Shown piece by piece: positions 35,351 through 46,677 of a DNA stretch of 64,000 nucleotides. The notes under the pieces are model-generated. The model was not told where the DNA came from. It ran no database searches and saw nothing but the letters and a program-made list of their open reading frames with translations. Origin of the DNA: Homarus americanus (taxonomy: Eukaryota; Arthropoda; Malacostraca; Decapoda; Nephropidae); the NCBI RefSeq assembly GCF_018991925.1, contig NW_024737042.1, positions 20,274,795 through 20,338,794 on the forward strand. Direction: 5' to 3'. Position 1 is the first letter of the stretch, and each line of letters opens with the position of its first letter. The position numbers were made by a program, and so were the translations under genes.

Positions 35351-37111
35351 GTGATACTTACAGTATCTAATGTACTATAAGAAGGAATAGAATAAAGGTT
35401 AGAATAATTAGTTAAAGAAAGATTTCGCCATAAGGAGAGGTTAAAATCATAAAAACAAAGTATATATTATGATTCACCGATGATCATTCCGAATAAATTA
35501 CATTATAGAGAGAAGTGACCTTGATTCTGGTTAGATTAGTCACCATCTGCTTAAGTCATCACCTGTGTTAAGTCATCATAGTCATCATCTTTGTTAGTCA
35601 GTTTTAGGCCCATCTCACATGACTGACCGACCATAGATGTTCTTTCCCTTGCGAGTTAGTTTTCAATGCGTCTTATTATTTATGCTGGTGGATGTAAGAC
35701 CTCCTACCCTCACTGACGCAGCTTCTTGTCCAATTTGATTCTTGTTTTTATATGCCTTCGAATCTGTCTCAAGTCTATCCGTCCTGTCTATTGCCATCCC
35801 AACTGTCTGTTCGTCTGCTTGGTGTTTGAATGTAAGCTCTCGTACTCTTTGTGTCGTAAATCTGTCTGTCTTATCCGTTGTTGGCGTGTGTCTGCCTGTT
35901 TGTCTAATGAACCAGTCAGTCAGCTGTCTGTCTGTCATGTTAGTTGCCATATTGTCTATTTTTGCATGTATGAATCTGTCTATTTTGTCAACCTCCTGTC
36001 TGTTTCGCTGTCTATATTCACCCTGTCTATTGTAGTCATCTTCTCCATGCATTCCTTTATTATCTTTTTATCTCTTCTTTTCCATGTACAGTCACCCACA
36101 GGACTAAGTATACACTGTAGCTGTAAGGTCGTCTGGTAACGTTGAAACTTTCATCCAGGCCGCTGATTAAACTCAGCTCCCCCACCTGTTATCTCAGCTA
36201 TTTTCTGTTTCCCTTATTTTCTATTTACTCATCTTCTTCCTTTACTAATGCAAACAACATTAAGAAAATAAGTAGCTAAGAAAAAAAGTGGGGGGAGGAG
36301 GAGGATCCGTGCGTAACTGCAATCGTGGGCTGACAGGGTACAGGAATGAGGGTGCGTCAAGTCTGTAGACTTCCACCGTTTCAGCGTAAATAAAATGGTT
36401 ATGTAATGGCTTCCTAAAGAAACCATCGATATGGGACCAGGTTTGTTCCACTCTACGATTTTTTTTAGATTTTTCTACCAAGTTTGATGAAAAACGATTG
36501 TGCATTTGGCTGCCCAGAACAGACACATACACACACACACAAACAGACACACGCCTAGTCCTGTAGTATATTAGATTAAGAGCAGGATGTTATAATATAT
36601 GGATGATCATGAGTAAAGTATTTTGTATCCACAAATTTTACAAACAAATTCGTACATAATATCCATGTATGTATGCAGAGTATACAATAAAAATAAAATT
36701 AACTAACGCATATGCTATGATTTCTCCATTCTTTGAAATTCCAGAAACTGCATTTTTCTGGTCTATGTGAGTAATTTGAGGATTTTGCGGAAGGTCTTCA
36801 AATTTTTCTGTTCTGGAGTCTGGGAACCAATTCGTAGGTTAGATTAGGTAGCAAATTCCAAAATCTTCCTTGGGACACGGAAAAATTCTCCATCAATCAT
36901 GATACCAAGATTTATTTCTTCAGTATTGGTGAAGGTGAATATTCAGCTGTATCTCCACCTGTAAGTGAAAATAAAGTCATTAATATTGTGTTAGTTAAAT
37001 TTTGCAAATTCTGAAACATCTTTTTAATGAGGGTTAATAATTATAAGTTTCCAACACCTACATATTGTGGGTAATTTTGTTTGTTAAACAAATTAAATAA
37101 AAATTCAATGG
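35351..37111. other. No gene; degenerate (CTGT)n tract at about 35770-36010
   Basis: CTGTCTGTCTG/TTGTCTG words recur over about 240 bp and account for the Cys/Ser/Val-rich readings there. The rest is AT-rich with no recognised feature. Confidence 0.5.
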
Positions 37112-37542
37112 TGAATCGGCTGGATTGTCGCTAACCAGGCCGTTCACATATATTTATTTATTATTTGGGTTAAGTAACCCAACTGGTTCCTTGTTTTATT
37201 ATAAAAGGATTGGATCAATAATTCCTGAGTGTTGATCGACCGTAAGTTCCACTGTATATGAGTGAATAGAAAGGGCGGTTTATGTAATATAAGCGTGAGA
37301 TCACGTCTTTACGATATAAGTTGCTGTGAGGACTTATGGTAGTGACCTATCTAGAGAACGGTATATGGGTACGTCGTTCGGGGAAAAGCCTGAGCCATCC
37401 TGCTGCTCTCAAATAACGTCTTCCTCTAGTCAAGGATATCAAACTGCTACGCTTCGGGTGGCAGAGAGCCTTACTTATGCCTTTACTCAGCATAGTATGA
37501 AGCAGCTTCCTCTGTCACCTCTATAGCCAGTGGAAAGTTACA
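37112..37542 (-). repeat. G2-family LTR, minus orientation
   Basis: Reverse complement of 41789-42253. On the plus strand it starts TGAATCGGCTGGATTGTC and ends AAAGTTACA. No primer-binding sequence lies on the inner side, so it is a 3' LTR or solo LTR. The next 60 bp (to about 37605, ATCAGATGTATTGACCC) recur beside the LTR piece at 42581 and are element-internal. Confidence 0.75.
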
Positions 37543-37605
37543 GGGTGGTGAATCTGAATATAATATCAGATGTATTGACCCATTTATATAATATGTTCTG
37601 TTGAT

Positions 37606-38330
37606 GAGACAGGGGCCCATTACATCGCTCGGTCTACCAGCCGAGCTCAGTGAGGCCTAAATATCACTGAGTACAGTACATCCTAGACAACTAACCATGT
37701 TATAAACAGATATGTAGACACTAAGCTGGGGATTCTACTACTGTAGGGGTATGCTACTGGGGGATCTATACTTTAGTGTCGTAGGGTTTAGTATGTTATG
37801 AACAATGTTGAATTTGGTGCCTTGTAATAATAGAACTAGGAACTTGATGTAAGACACAAACATTACTGCCAATATCAAAAGCAACATGGCAGAAATAATC
37901 TTCGCCTATTTGCTGGTTGAAACCTTCTGAGCAATGTACAACTTTTGCTACTGTCATCCGCTAGATGAATGAGTGTGTGGTGCTTAAGACTCTTTCAACG
38001 AAACATTAATTTTGCGGAAAGCAGATGGTACTGAGTTGTGAAGGGTACTTCATGGCATGGCTGAAAAATTAAGTCTGTGATACTTTTGCAGAACTATCAT
38101 ATTTTTTATTTTAAGAAGATGTGTCATTGACATCATTAAAATATGTAGATTGAAACTTTAGTATTTATTAACATAAGTAGCACTTACAACAATGACATTA
38201 ACCTATCAATGTTCTTTCGAACGATATTAAATGTTGTGTCTATACTTTACGTATGCCTAGATACTACAGATTGCCTTGTAGGCTTGATTGAAGAATCCTT
38301 TCTAGAATTTCTTGATTATGTGAAATTGTT
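37606..38330. other. No recognised feature
   Basis: AT-rich, no supportable ORF on either strand. Confidence 0.4.
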
Positions 38331-38651
38331 GCCGCAATCCGTAGACTTGTGTGTGTGTCGCTCACAGTAGACACAGCTGATTCCGGTCGGTGACTGGGTC
38401 AATGTTCACAAAAATCTAGTACAGCAAACCGCCGCTCTTGGTCACACTAGGACATCCACCATACCATACCTCAGAATGCTGAGACCATCTCTCAGACCGG
38501 ATGTGTCATCATCACTAGGATTGGGCTGGGTGCTGGTAACTGGGTTGTTCACGCCATCGAAAAATTTTTGTTGACAGGAAGTTGATTGATGAGCAGTCAC
38601 ATCAACTGCAGTCACGTCTGTCCCCTGGGCAGTGAACAGATCATTTTTCAC
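38331..38651 (-). pseudogene. Gag-like fragment with a CCHC knuckle
   Basis: The minus strand encodes CVYCERHTHKSTDC (38334-38378), an exact C-x2-C-x4-H-x4-C zinc knuckle. About 100 codons of unrecognised, frame-broken sequence precede it. The C-x-[YF]-C...H...DC layout resembles BEL/Pao Gag. Too little remains to assign a family. Confidence 0.35.
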
Positions 38652-39076
38652 TTCAGCTCACAGGATTGTTGCGTTGGTGAATTCCTCATTCTGTAATGGA
38701 GGGACTCTTCAAAATTGGTACTATCTTCCAACTATTGCTGCTGTAATCACGCTGTGAAAGTGTGGGGTTGAGGTCATGAGGTTCTGATGCATTTCCTTCT
38801 CTGTTGGTGGACAACACTCGATATAGAGGTGAGCATAGGTTCAGAATGGCTCATACTGTAGAAACACCTTTAAACGTAATAGTATTATTACGTGGATGAA
38901 CATCTATCATGTTCATTTTAGGGGTTGGGAGACCAAGCAACCCGTCAGCTGGCAATATTGCTGGACTATGCGTAGAAGGGCGTACCACGTCGAGAAGTCT
39001 GAACATTCCATGAATGCTCAGCTGAGTACCTGATACTCCTTCGAGCTCAGCGTTACTAGGTCGCCATATGAAGTCT
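38652..39076. other. Decayed sequence upstream of G2-A
   Basis: The minus reading near 38900-39000 gives ADGLLGLPTPKMNMIDVHPR, an open and protein-like stretch that I cannot identify; it may be retroelement-derived. Confidence 0.3.
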
Positions 39077-40540
39077 CACCACATGATAAGGTGATCGATC
39101 ATCCCCAGGGCAAGACATGCCTTTTAGAGCTGCTTGCCGACTATAGAAATAGTAGCCTTGCCGGGGAAACCTTCGTCTGCGAACCGGGTTCAGCACCCCA
39201 TCCATCATATAGCCTTAAGGAGGAACCAACTGTTGCCTGCCAACTTATAGACTACCTCATAGCCAGCGCGCTGTAGTACAAGATATGGTACAGGGTATGT
39301 TAGATGGGGAATCGTTATTGGAACACTCAAAATCCTTTAATAGCCCATTATTCCTCGTCCCGAAAAAGGATGGTGGATGGCGCCCTGTTATGAATTTCAG
39401 GCGCGTCAATGATCAAGCGATCGTGATGGGTGCCTATGCCTATCAGCAGGCGACATATTGCAATCCTTAGGCAAGGATAATGCGGTGTTAGCAACTTAGA
39501 TTTGCTTAGTGGGCATTGGCAAATACCACTCGATGAGTAATCACGAAATCACACGGCATTTAGCACGCCTCTAGAGCCATTTGAGTTTCTACGAATGCCA
39601 TTTGGTCTCAGAAATGCCCCACTAACATTTCAGAATGATCAACACCCTGTTTCCGGATTGATTGGTACCACAGTCTGCACTTGTTTGGATGATCCAATAG
39701 TAGTCAGTAAGGACGTCGATTCCCATCTGATTAACTGCTTGAAGTGTTGGAAAACTTTCCACAGCAGGCCTCAAAATAAAACTCTCTCGAAGTGTGAGTT
39801 TTAAAATCCAGAATCCATTTCCTTGGTTATGTAGTTGATGGTGAGGCATACATACAGTTAATCATAAAGTCAAAAACTGTATCTCAGTTCGCATCCTGCC
39901 TCAAATGATCATGTGAGTAGCTTTCTTGGCTTATCTGGATATTATCGTTTGCTTTATCAAGAACTATGCAACATTAGCATCGCCCTAACAAGGTTGCTTG
40001 CTCCAAAAAAGATGCAATGTTTATATGGGACACTGAACGTAGATAGTTTTCGGCATTGGAACAGCACTTACCAATGCCCGGTTCTCTTTTGTTCCAGACT
40101 ACCTCAACCTTTCACTCTCTGTGCTGACCCCTTCCGGAATTGGGTGGGCAGTGCTCATGCAGAGGATGTCACATATAGGAAGTTTAGAGTGATAGCATTT
40201 ACCAGAATCACAAACTAATTGATGCTGAAACACGTTATTCGGTGACGCATTTAGAAACGTTAACTATTGTGGGCATGAAGTTCAAAGACATTATCTTTGG
40301 CTACAAGATAACTGTTTTTTACTGATCATGCCGCAGTAACCGAGCTGTTCCATGGCACAAACTTATCAGGCAGATTAACTCTGGTATCTGACAATTCAAG
40401 TTTGACCCCGAATTTGAGTATTTACCTGGGGAGGGCGAATGTTGTCGCCGATGCTCTGTCAGAAATATAGCACCAGTCATGCCTGTATCAACATTCACTC
40501 TTTAGGAACTGGAAGATGAACAACGACGAGACCCATATTG
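39077..40540 (+). pseudogene. G2-A pol: reverse transcriptase and RNase H
   Basis: 5'-truncated at about 39077. The translation gives VIDHPQGKT, NSPLFLVPKKDGGWRPVMNF, RRVNDQ, MPFGLRNAPLTFQ, TCLDDPIVVSK (catalytic LDD at 39685-39693), SSFLGLSGYY and the RNase H words CADPFRNWVGSAHAED and GRANVVADAL. Frames are broken throughout. It is the same family as G2-B, which is better preserved on the opposite strand. Confidence 0.85.
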
Positions 40541-41788
40541 GTCCAGCAGTCATTTTGCTCTCGAATCGGTGAGGATGTTAAACTCCCAAGTTAATTCTTC
40601 CCTTAAGTCAGTTTGAATTACGACGTAACATACTCCATAGGACGAAAAATCACCTGAGGGTAATGTGTCTCAAATAGTCATTACCTGACACATTGTGCAA
40701 AGCAGTAATGACATTGTTCCATGATGTCCCACAGGCACGTCACCAAGGTCGTGATAAATGCTTAGCGGTTACGAAGAAGTATTTCTGGAACACTATGAAG
40801 AAAAGACATAGAATTACATAGCTAATTGTTTGCGTGTGCTCAACGTAAAGGTTCAACAGGATCACCAGCGATTCTACAATATCCTACACACCAGACGATC
40901 CGTTTGTACGAGTCGCTATTGACTTGTTACAACTCCCAATGAGTCATCAGGCATCAGTATGTCTTGAGTGAGTGTGGATCATTTTCAGGTTCTTGGTCTT
41001 GGTCCACTAAAAAAGCAAAACGGCCGAAGCAGTGTATATGCATTAGTGATGAATCTTATATGTCCATATACTACGCCTAAAGTTCTGCTCTGACAATGGC
41101 ACAGAGTTCAGGAATCAGCTAGTAGCCTGTAAATAATTGCACAATATGGTATTAAACAAACTTTGTGACCTTATCAGCCACAGGCTAATGGCCTTGAAGG
41201 AGCAATCTTATAATCCTAGAAATACTGCGTCCAATTGTCAGTGGTTTTCAATACGCATGGAGGATTGGTTACCGCAGGTTGGCGTCCTATAAATGGGTCG
41301 GTTAATAATACTATGGGCAAAACACCCTACTACATTGTCTATAATTTTAGATAAACGTCTACCTTACGACATCATACAGATGCGCCATACCCTGTTTATA
41401 ATACGGATGATTTCGCGGCAAAAGCAAATACGTAATATTTTACAGATATTCCATGCCCAGTCGATCACATCTAGCGGTGTCCCGCGCCGAAATGATCATC
41501 AAACAACATAAACAAAGCTAAATCTGTCTCATTAGCGAGCGTTGGGGACGCTGTTATGTTAAAGAGAACCTGAAAGGAACTCCAAACTTTCTGCAAATTT
41601 TCTGGTCCGTGCTCCGCATAATCTCAATAGAATCAGGCAACAAATTCAAAATTTGGAAGCCTAATGCTGAATTCTGCGGTCATCGTGCACACGGATCGTC
41701 CTGAAGAAGGCCAGATAAATGTATTACCTCCAGTTGATGATGATGTGATTGATACATCCTTACAGATTGTCCAGAAGCAGATCACCAC
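40541..41788 (+). pseudogene. G2-A integrase
   Basis: Readings contain the zinc-finger end (HQGRDKCLAVTKKYFWNTM), the core (FVRVAIDLLQLPMSHQA, SDNGTEFRNQ in outline, YQPQANGLE) and a C-terminal tail near 41640-41780. Integrase lies downstream of RNase H, the usual Ty3/gypsy order, unlike G1 and G3. Many stops. Confidence 0.75.
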
Positions 41789-42253
41789 CTGTAACTTTCC
41801 ACTGGCTATGAGGTGACATGTTCAATGCGTGATAAGGTGTGCCCACGGGAAAGCTCGTCATAATATGCTGAGTAAAGGCATAAGTAGCGGCTCTCTGGCC
41901 ACCTGAAGCGAGCAGTTGTTTGATATCCTTAACTAGAGAAACGTTGTTTGAGCCTCAATGGATGGCTCCGTCTTCCCTCGAGGAGCAGCGTACCCATACC
42001 GTTCTCCCTCGATGGGTCACTACTCATGAGTCCCCACAGCAACTTATATTGTAGAGCATGACCTAACGTTTATATTATAAAGCCGTCCTTTCTCATTCAC
42101 TCATATACAGTGGAACTACGGTCGATCTACACCAGGAAATATAGATCCAATCCTTTTATAAAAAACAAGGAACTACAGTTGGGTTTCGTTACTTAAACCC
42201 AAATAATAAATATATGTGAACGGTCTGGTTAATTGGACAATCCAGCCGATTCA
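41789..42253 (+). repeat. G2 LTR, plus orientation
   Basis: TGTAACTTTCC...CCAGCCGATTCA, about 465 bp. It matches 37112-37542 in reverse complement. It serves as the 3' LTR of G2-A but is followed at once by a primer-binding-like sequence, so it is also positioned as a 5' LTR. Confidence 0.75.
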
Positions 42254-42257
42254 TATA

Positions 42258-42276
42258 GGTGGCAGCGGTGGGATTT
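42258..42276 (+). promoter_or_regulatory. Candidate tRNA-Leu primer-binding site
   Basis: AGGTGGCAGCGGTGGGATT lies 4 bp after the LTR end. Apart from the first base it equals the complement of a tRNA-Leu 3' end (CCCACCGCTGCCA plus CCA) as I know it from animal tRNA-Leu genes. Confidence 0.45.
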
Positions 42277-42580
42277 GGAAAGAACAAATACTGAACATTG
42301 TGCAGATGAGCGTGAAACACAGTTTTAACACTAACTGGCCTATATCTGTGTGCTAGCGCTGTGCGTGCATTTGGTTGTATGACTGCCAATTCACATATTC
42401 CCTCTGCAGCAGGAATAAGCGAACATGTAGGCTGGACACACGTGTAGGTGTAGATAAGACGACTTACACCATGACAATAGCTCAGAATCCTCTATTGATA
42501 ACAAGAATACTCTTCATCTACTAAGAAAGTTCTTTAGGCCTATCTAGGGTATACAGTGTGTATACAAGCTGCTAACTATA
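42277..42580 (+). other. Retroelement leader-like sequence, no ORF
   Basis: Follows the primer-binding-like site and stops at the inverted LTR piece at 42581. Consistent with the 5' leader of a second, truncated G2 copy. Confidence 0.4.
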
Positions 42581-42840
42581 TGAATGGGCTGGATTGTCCA
42601 ATTAACCAGGCCGTTAACATATATTTATTATTTGGGTTTAAGTAAGCCCAAACTGTAGTTTCTTGTTTTATTATAAAACATTGTATCTAGTGTAGATCGA
42701 CCGTAACTTCACTATATATGAGTGAATGAAAGGACTATGTAATATAAATACTCAACATATTCAACTTCCGTGGGCACACTATGAAGAGATTGAGAGTGAT
42801 ATCAGATGTATTGACCCATTTATATAATATGTTCTTCTTC
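42581..42840 (-). repeat. G2-B 3' LTR fragment, minus orientation
   Basis: Starts TGAATGGGCTGGATTGTCC and matches 37112 onwards, with an internal deletion, then shares ATCAGATGTATTGACCC with 37566-37600. Interrupted at 42840 by the CR1-like LINE. Confidence 0.65.
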
Positions 42841-43630
42841 TAGTGTTCCAGAAATTCAACACCAGCAAGTGCAGCGTAATTAATATTGGAAGAACAAATA
42901 CTTATAATGTATACAGCCTTAACAACATCAACCTAGAGAAGTCGACTTGTGAAAGAGACCTAGGGGTACTTGTAAGCCCGGACCTACGGCGTAGAAAACA
43001 GTGCGTTAATGTTCGAAAAAAGGCAAACAGAGTATTGGGTTTTATATCTAGAAGTGTAAGTAACAAGAGTGCAGAGGTCTTATTGCAACTATATCTTGCG
43101 CTAGTCAGGCCGCACCTCGATTATGCGGTTCAGTTCTGGTGCCCCTATTATAGAATGGATATAAATTCACTAGATTCGGTGCAGCGAAGAATGACAAAAA
43201 TGATTCCGGGACGAAGAAACCTTCCATATCAGGATAGGTTAAAGAAACTTAACTTGCATTTCCTAGAAAGTCGAAGAGTGAGGGGAGATATGATAGAAGT
43301 ATTTATGTGGTGAAAGGAATCAATAAAGGGGATATAGATAAAGTTCTTATAATATCCGAGCAGGATAGGACTCGGAGCAACGGATTCAAGTTGGATAAGT
43401 TTAGGTTTAGGAGGGAGATAGGAAGAAACTGGTTCACAAATAGGGTGGTGTTCGAGTGGAACAAGCTTAGCAACTTTGTAGTAAGTGCGGGAACTCTGGA
43501 AAGTTTCAAAAGGAGGCTAGATAGATTCATGGATGATAGAGAGTGGTAGTAACTTTCGACAGGAGCTGCCATGCACAGGCCAACCGGCCTATTGCAGACT
43601 CCTTATTTTCTTATGTTCTTATGTTCTTTC
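42841..43630 (+). mobile_element. CR1-like LINE 3' end
   Basis: Contains the RT C-terminal region (42843-43550) and a 3' tail of repeated TCTTATGT units at 43604-43628. CR1-group LINEs characteristically end in short tandem repeats. It is 5'-truncated and inserted into G2-B integrase. Confidence 0.8.
42843..43549 (+). pseudogene. CR1-like reverse transcriptase C-terminal part
   Basis: Words in order: KFNTSKCSVINIGRTN, LEKSTCERDLGVLVSPDL, KKANRVLGFISRSV, LYLALVRPHLDYAVQFWCPY, DSVQRRMTKMIPGRRNLPY, RLKKLNLHFLESRRVRGDMI, then after one frameshift near 43310 MVKGINKGDID, KFRFRREIGRNWFTNRVV, WNKLSNFVV. This is the standard order of the post-palm region of CR1/L2-type LINEs. Apart from the shift it is well preserved. 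Confidence 0.85.
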
Positions 43631-43634
43631 GTAA

Positions 43635-43868
43635 ATCCGCTAAGCATTTATCACGACCTTAGTGACCTGCCTGTGGAACATCATGGAACAATGTCATTAC
43701 TGCTTTGCACAACGTGTCAGGTACGACTATTTGAGACACATTACCCTCAGGTGATTTTCCCGTCCTATGGAGTATGTTATGTCGTAATTCAAACTGATTT
43801 AAGGGAAGAATTAACTTGGGGAGTTTAACATCCTCACCGATTCGAGAGCAAAAATAACTGCTGATCAA
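43635..43868 (-). pseudogene. G2-B integrase N-terminal fragment
   Basis: The minus reading has LPLNQFELRHNILHRTGKSP, VVPDTLCKAVMTLFHD and QAGH, the start of the HHCC zinc finger of Ty3/gypsy integrase. The rest of integrase is replaced by the CR1-like LINE. Confidence 0.75.
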
Positions 43869-45640
43869 TATGGGTCGCGTCGTTGCTCATCTTCCAGTTG
43901 CGAAAGATTGAATGTTGATACAGGCATAACTGGCGCTATATTTCTTGACAGAGCATCGGCGACAACATTCGCCCTCCCAGGTAAATACCTAAATTCGGGG
44001 TCAAACTCTTGAATTGTCAGATACCAGAGTGCTAATCTGCCTGATAAGTTTCTGCCATGGAACAGCTCGGTTACTGCCGCATGATCAGTAAAAACAGTTA
44101 TCTTGTAGCCAGAGATAATGTCTTTGAACTTCTTAAGTGCCCACACAACGGCTAACGTTTTTAAATGCGTTACCGAATAACAAGTTTCAGCATCAATTAG
44201 TTTGCGACTTACAAATGCTATCACTCTAAACTTCCTACGCGTATCCTCTTGCATGAGCACTGCTCCGACTCCAATTCCGGAAGCGTCAGTACAGAGAGTG
44301 AAAGGTTGAGTGTAGTCTGGGAATGCTAGAACCGGGGCATTGGTAAGCGCTGTCTTCAATGCCGTAAAACTATCTTCGTGTTCAGCGTCCCATATAAACA
44401 TTGCATCTTTTTTGAGCAACCTTGTTAGGGGCGATGCTAATATTGCATAGTTCTTGATAAAGGAATGATAATATCCAGATAAGCCAAGAAAGCTACTCAC
44501 ATGATCATTTGAGGTAGGATGCGGGAACTGAGATACTGCTTTGACTTTATGTATGCCTTCACCGTCAACTACATGACCAAGGAAATGAATTCTGGATTTT
44601 AAAAACTCACACTTCGAGAGTTTTATTTTGAGGCCTGCTGTGGAAAGTTTGTCCTACACTTCACGCAGTTTAATCAGATGGGAATCGACTCCTTACTGAC
44701 TACTATTAGATCATCCAAATAAGCGCAGACTGTGGTACCAATCAATCCGGCAAACAGGGTGTTGATCATTCTTTGAAATGTTAGTGGGGCATTTCTGAGA
44801 CCAAATGGCATTCGTAGAAACTCAAAGTGGCCTAGAGGCGTGCTAAATGCCGTGATTTCTCGTGATTACTCATCGAGTGGTATTTGCCAACACCCACTAA
44901 GCAAATCTAAGTTGCTAAATACCGCATTATCCTTGCCTAAGGATTGCAATATGTCGCTCAAGATAGGCATAGGGTACCTATCACGGATCGTTTGATCATT
45001 GACGCGCCTGAAATCTATAACAGGGCGCCATCCACCATCCTTTTTTGGGACGAGGAATAATGGGCTATTAAAGGGGGATTTTGAGTGTCAAATAACATTC
45101 TCATCTAACATACCCTGTACCATATCTTGTACTACAGCGCGCTGGCTATGAGGTAGTCTATAAGCTGGTACATAAATAGGGTTGGTTCCCTCCTTTAAGG
45201 CTATATGGTGGGATGTTAAATCTGTCTGACCTAGCGTTTCCCCTGGCAAGGCTACTATATTTCTATAGTCGGCAAGCAGCTCTAAAAGGCGTGTCTTGCC
45301 CTGTGGATGATCGATCACCTTAACATGTGGTGCTACTTGATCTATCCTGGCCTGTCGAGTCTGTTGGCATTTCGCAACAATACTTCGAATTGGGAATTTT
45401 GTAGGCTGTACTTCGACATTGTTGTGATATACTAGAAAATCACACAAATAACATCCTTTCTTTAAGATTCGTTGAACGCCTGTTCGATTTAGAATCATTA
45501 CGTCGGTCAAACCACCAGGGCGTATAGTGCTCAGGGTAGATTCACATGACAGCCCTTTTACCTTGCATGTTTCTGGGAGACACACAACATCTGTGCCCGT
45601 GTACACGTTGGTTTGATATGCAACACACACGCAAAAAATA
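43865..45640 (-). pseudogene. G2-B pol: linker, reverse transcriptase and RNase H
   Basis: In order on the minus strand: a pre-RT linker (45088-45630, RTGVQRILKKGCYLCDFLVY, VIDHPQGKTRLLELLADYRN); RT with NSPLFLVPKKDGGWRPVIDF, RRVNDQTIRDRYPMP, MPFGLRNAPLTFQRMINTL and AYLDDLIVVS (catalytic YLDD at 44710-44721); SSFLGLSGYYHSFIKNY; and RNase H with FTLCTDASGIGVGAVLMQED, VWALKKFKDI, VFTDHAAVTEL and GRANVVADALSRN. Two or three frameshifts (near 44700 and 44870) break it. Gag and protease are missing beyond 45640. Confidence 0.9.
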
Positions 45641-46045
45641 GATTTTTTTTCTAATGTAAATTTTTATGTGTGATTCCAAAACTTTGATCCCTTTTTTTGG
45701 AGAAATTCATAGAAAAAAAATTATTAGCCCATTAAAATTTTAATGTTGTACTTCAAAATGTTAACCTAATCTACCTTACTTAACCTAACTGGAAAACATC
45801 GGTCAACTTGAAATCCTAAAATTCCCTAGATGACCAAAATGATAATAAGACCTTCAATTTCATTTATTTTGGAAGACATTCATTTTTGTTGGAATCATGG
45901 ACATACAAAGTCAATATATCTGCACTTGATTCTACCACTGTCAATGGCAAATTTAATTATTACCACCACTCCAAATGTTGCACAAATAGTGGTAAGGTAC
46001 TTTTCTCTTGGTCATCCATATATTATAACATATCCTGCTTTTATT
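45641..46045. other. AT-rich sequence next to the ORF-bearing repeat
   Basis: Not present in the ORF-less copy at 30209-31210. It may be host DNA or an extra end of the repeat. No gene seen. Confidence 0.35.
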
Positions 46046-46677
46046 AAAGGCTATATCCTGACATAAGCATTATCATTGTATTCTTATGCTTATTATTATT
46101 ATAGTTTATATTAAACATTAAAAAATACAGGAATAATTTGCAATAAACATTGCAAACTGTATTCAGGATATTTTTAAACCATTTAATTATCATCTTGTTC
46201 TATGTTTAACATTATTAGTCTCTGATTAGTTAGTAGAATTTCATGAATATACCTACTGTATGTGGGGACCATCACATTTGCTCACAAGATGAACCTAATC
46301 TAATCTAACTTAACATGTCTTCTTTTCCATTATAGTTGTGAGTATATGCCTTGTAAACCAATGTCTGCACACTAACTATATGAAGACTCTCTGGTAAGGA
46401 TCCATATACAGTATTTACATAGAATATTTTTCCAAATAAAAGACCATTTAAACAGAAGATACTTTTCTCCAACTGCTGGTTTAGTCCATGTCATTAACAT
46501 ATTGTATACATTTTTACTCTTGACATTCGGAAAGTGTTCATGTCTTGCTTTCTTTCATAGGGTATTTATTGCATTACTATAATCAGGTGGAGACAAGTAG
46601 GAAACATTACACTGGTCTACAATTTTTTTTTTTTTTCTGGCATGAAACCTTTTAACTGTTTTTTTACTAACTTTAAG

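Noticed and set aside
35726..36139. Cys/Ser/Val-rich readings on the plus strand
   Set aside because: Generated by a degenerate (CTGT)n tract.
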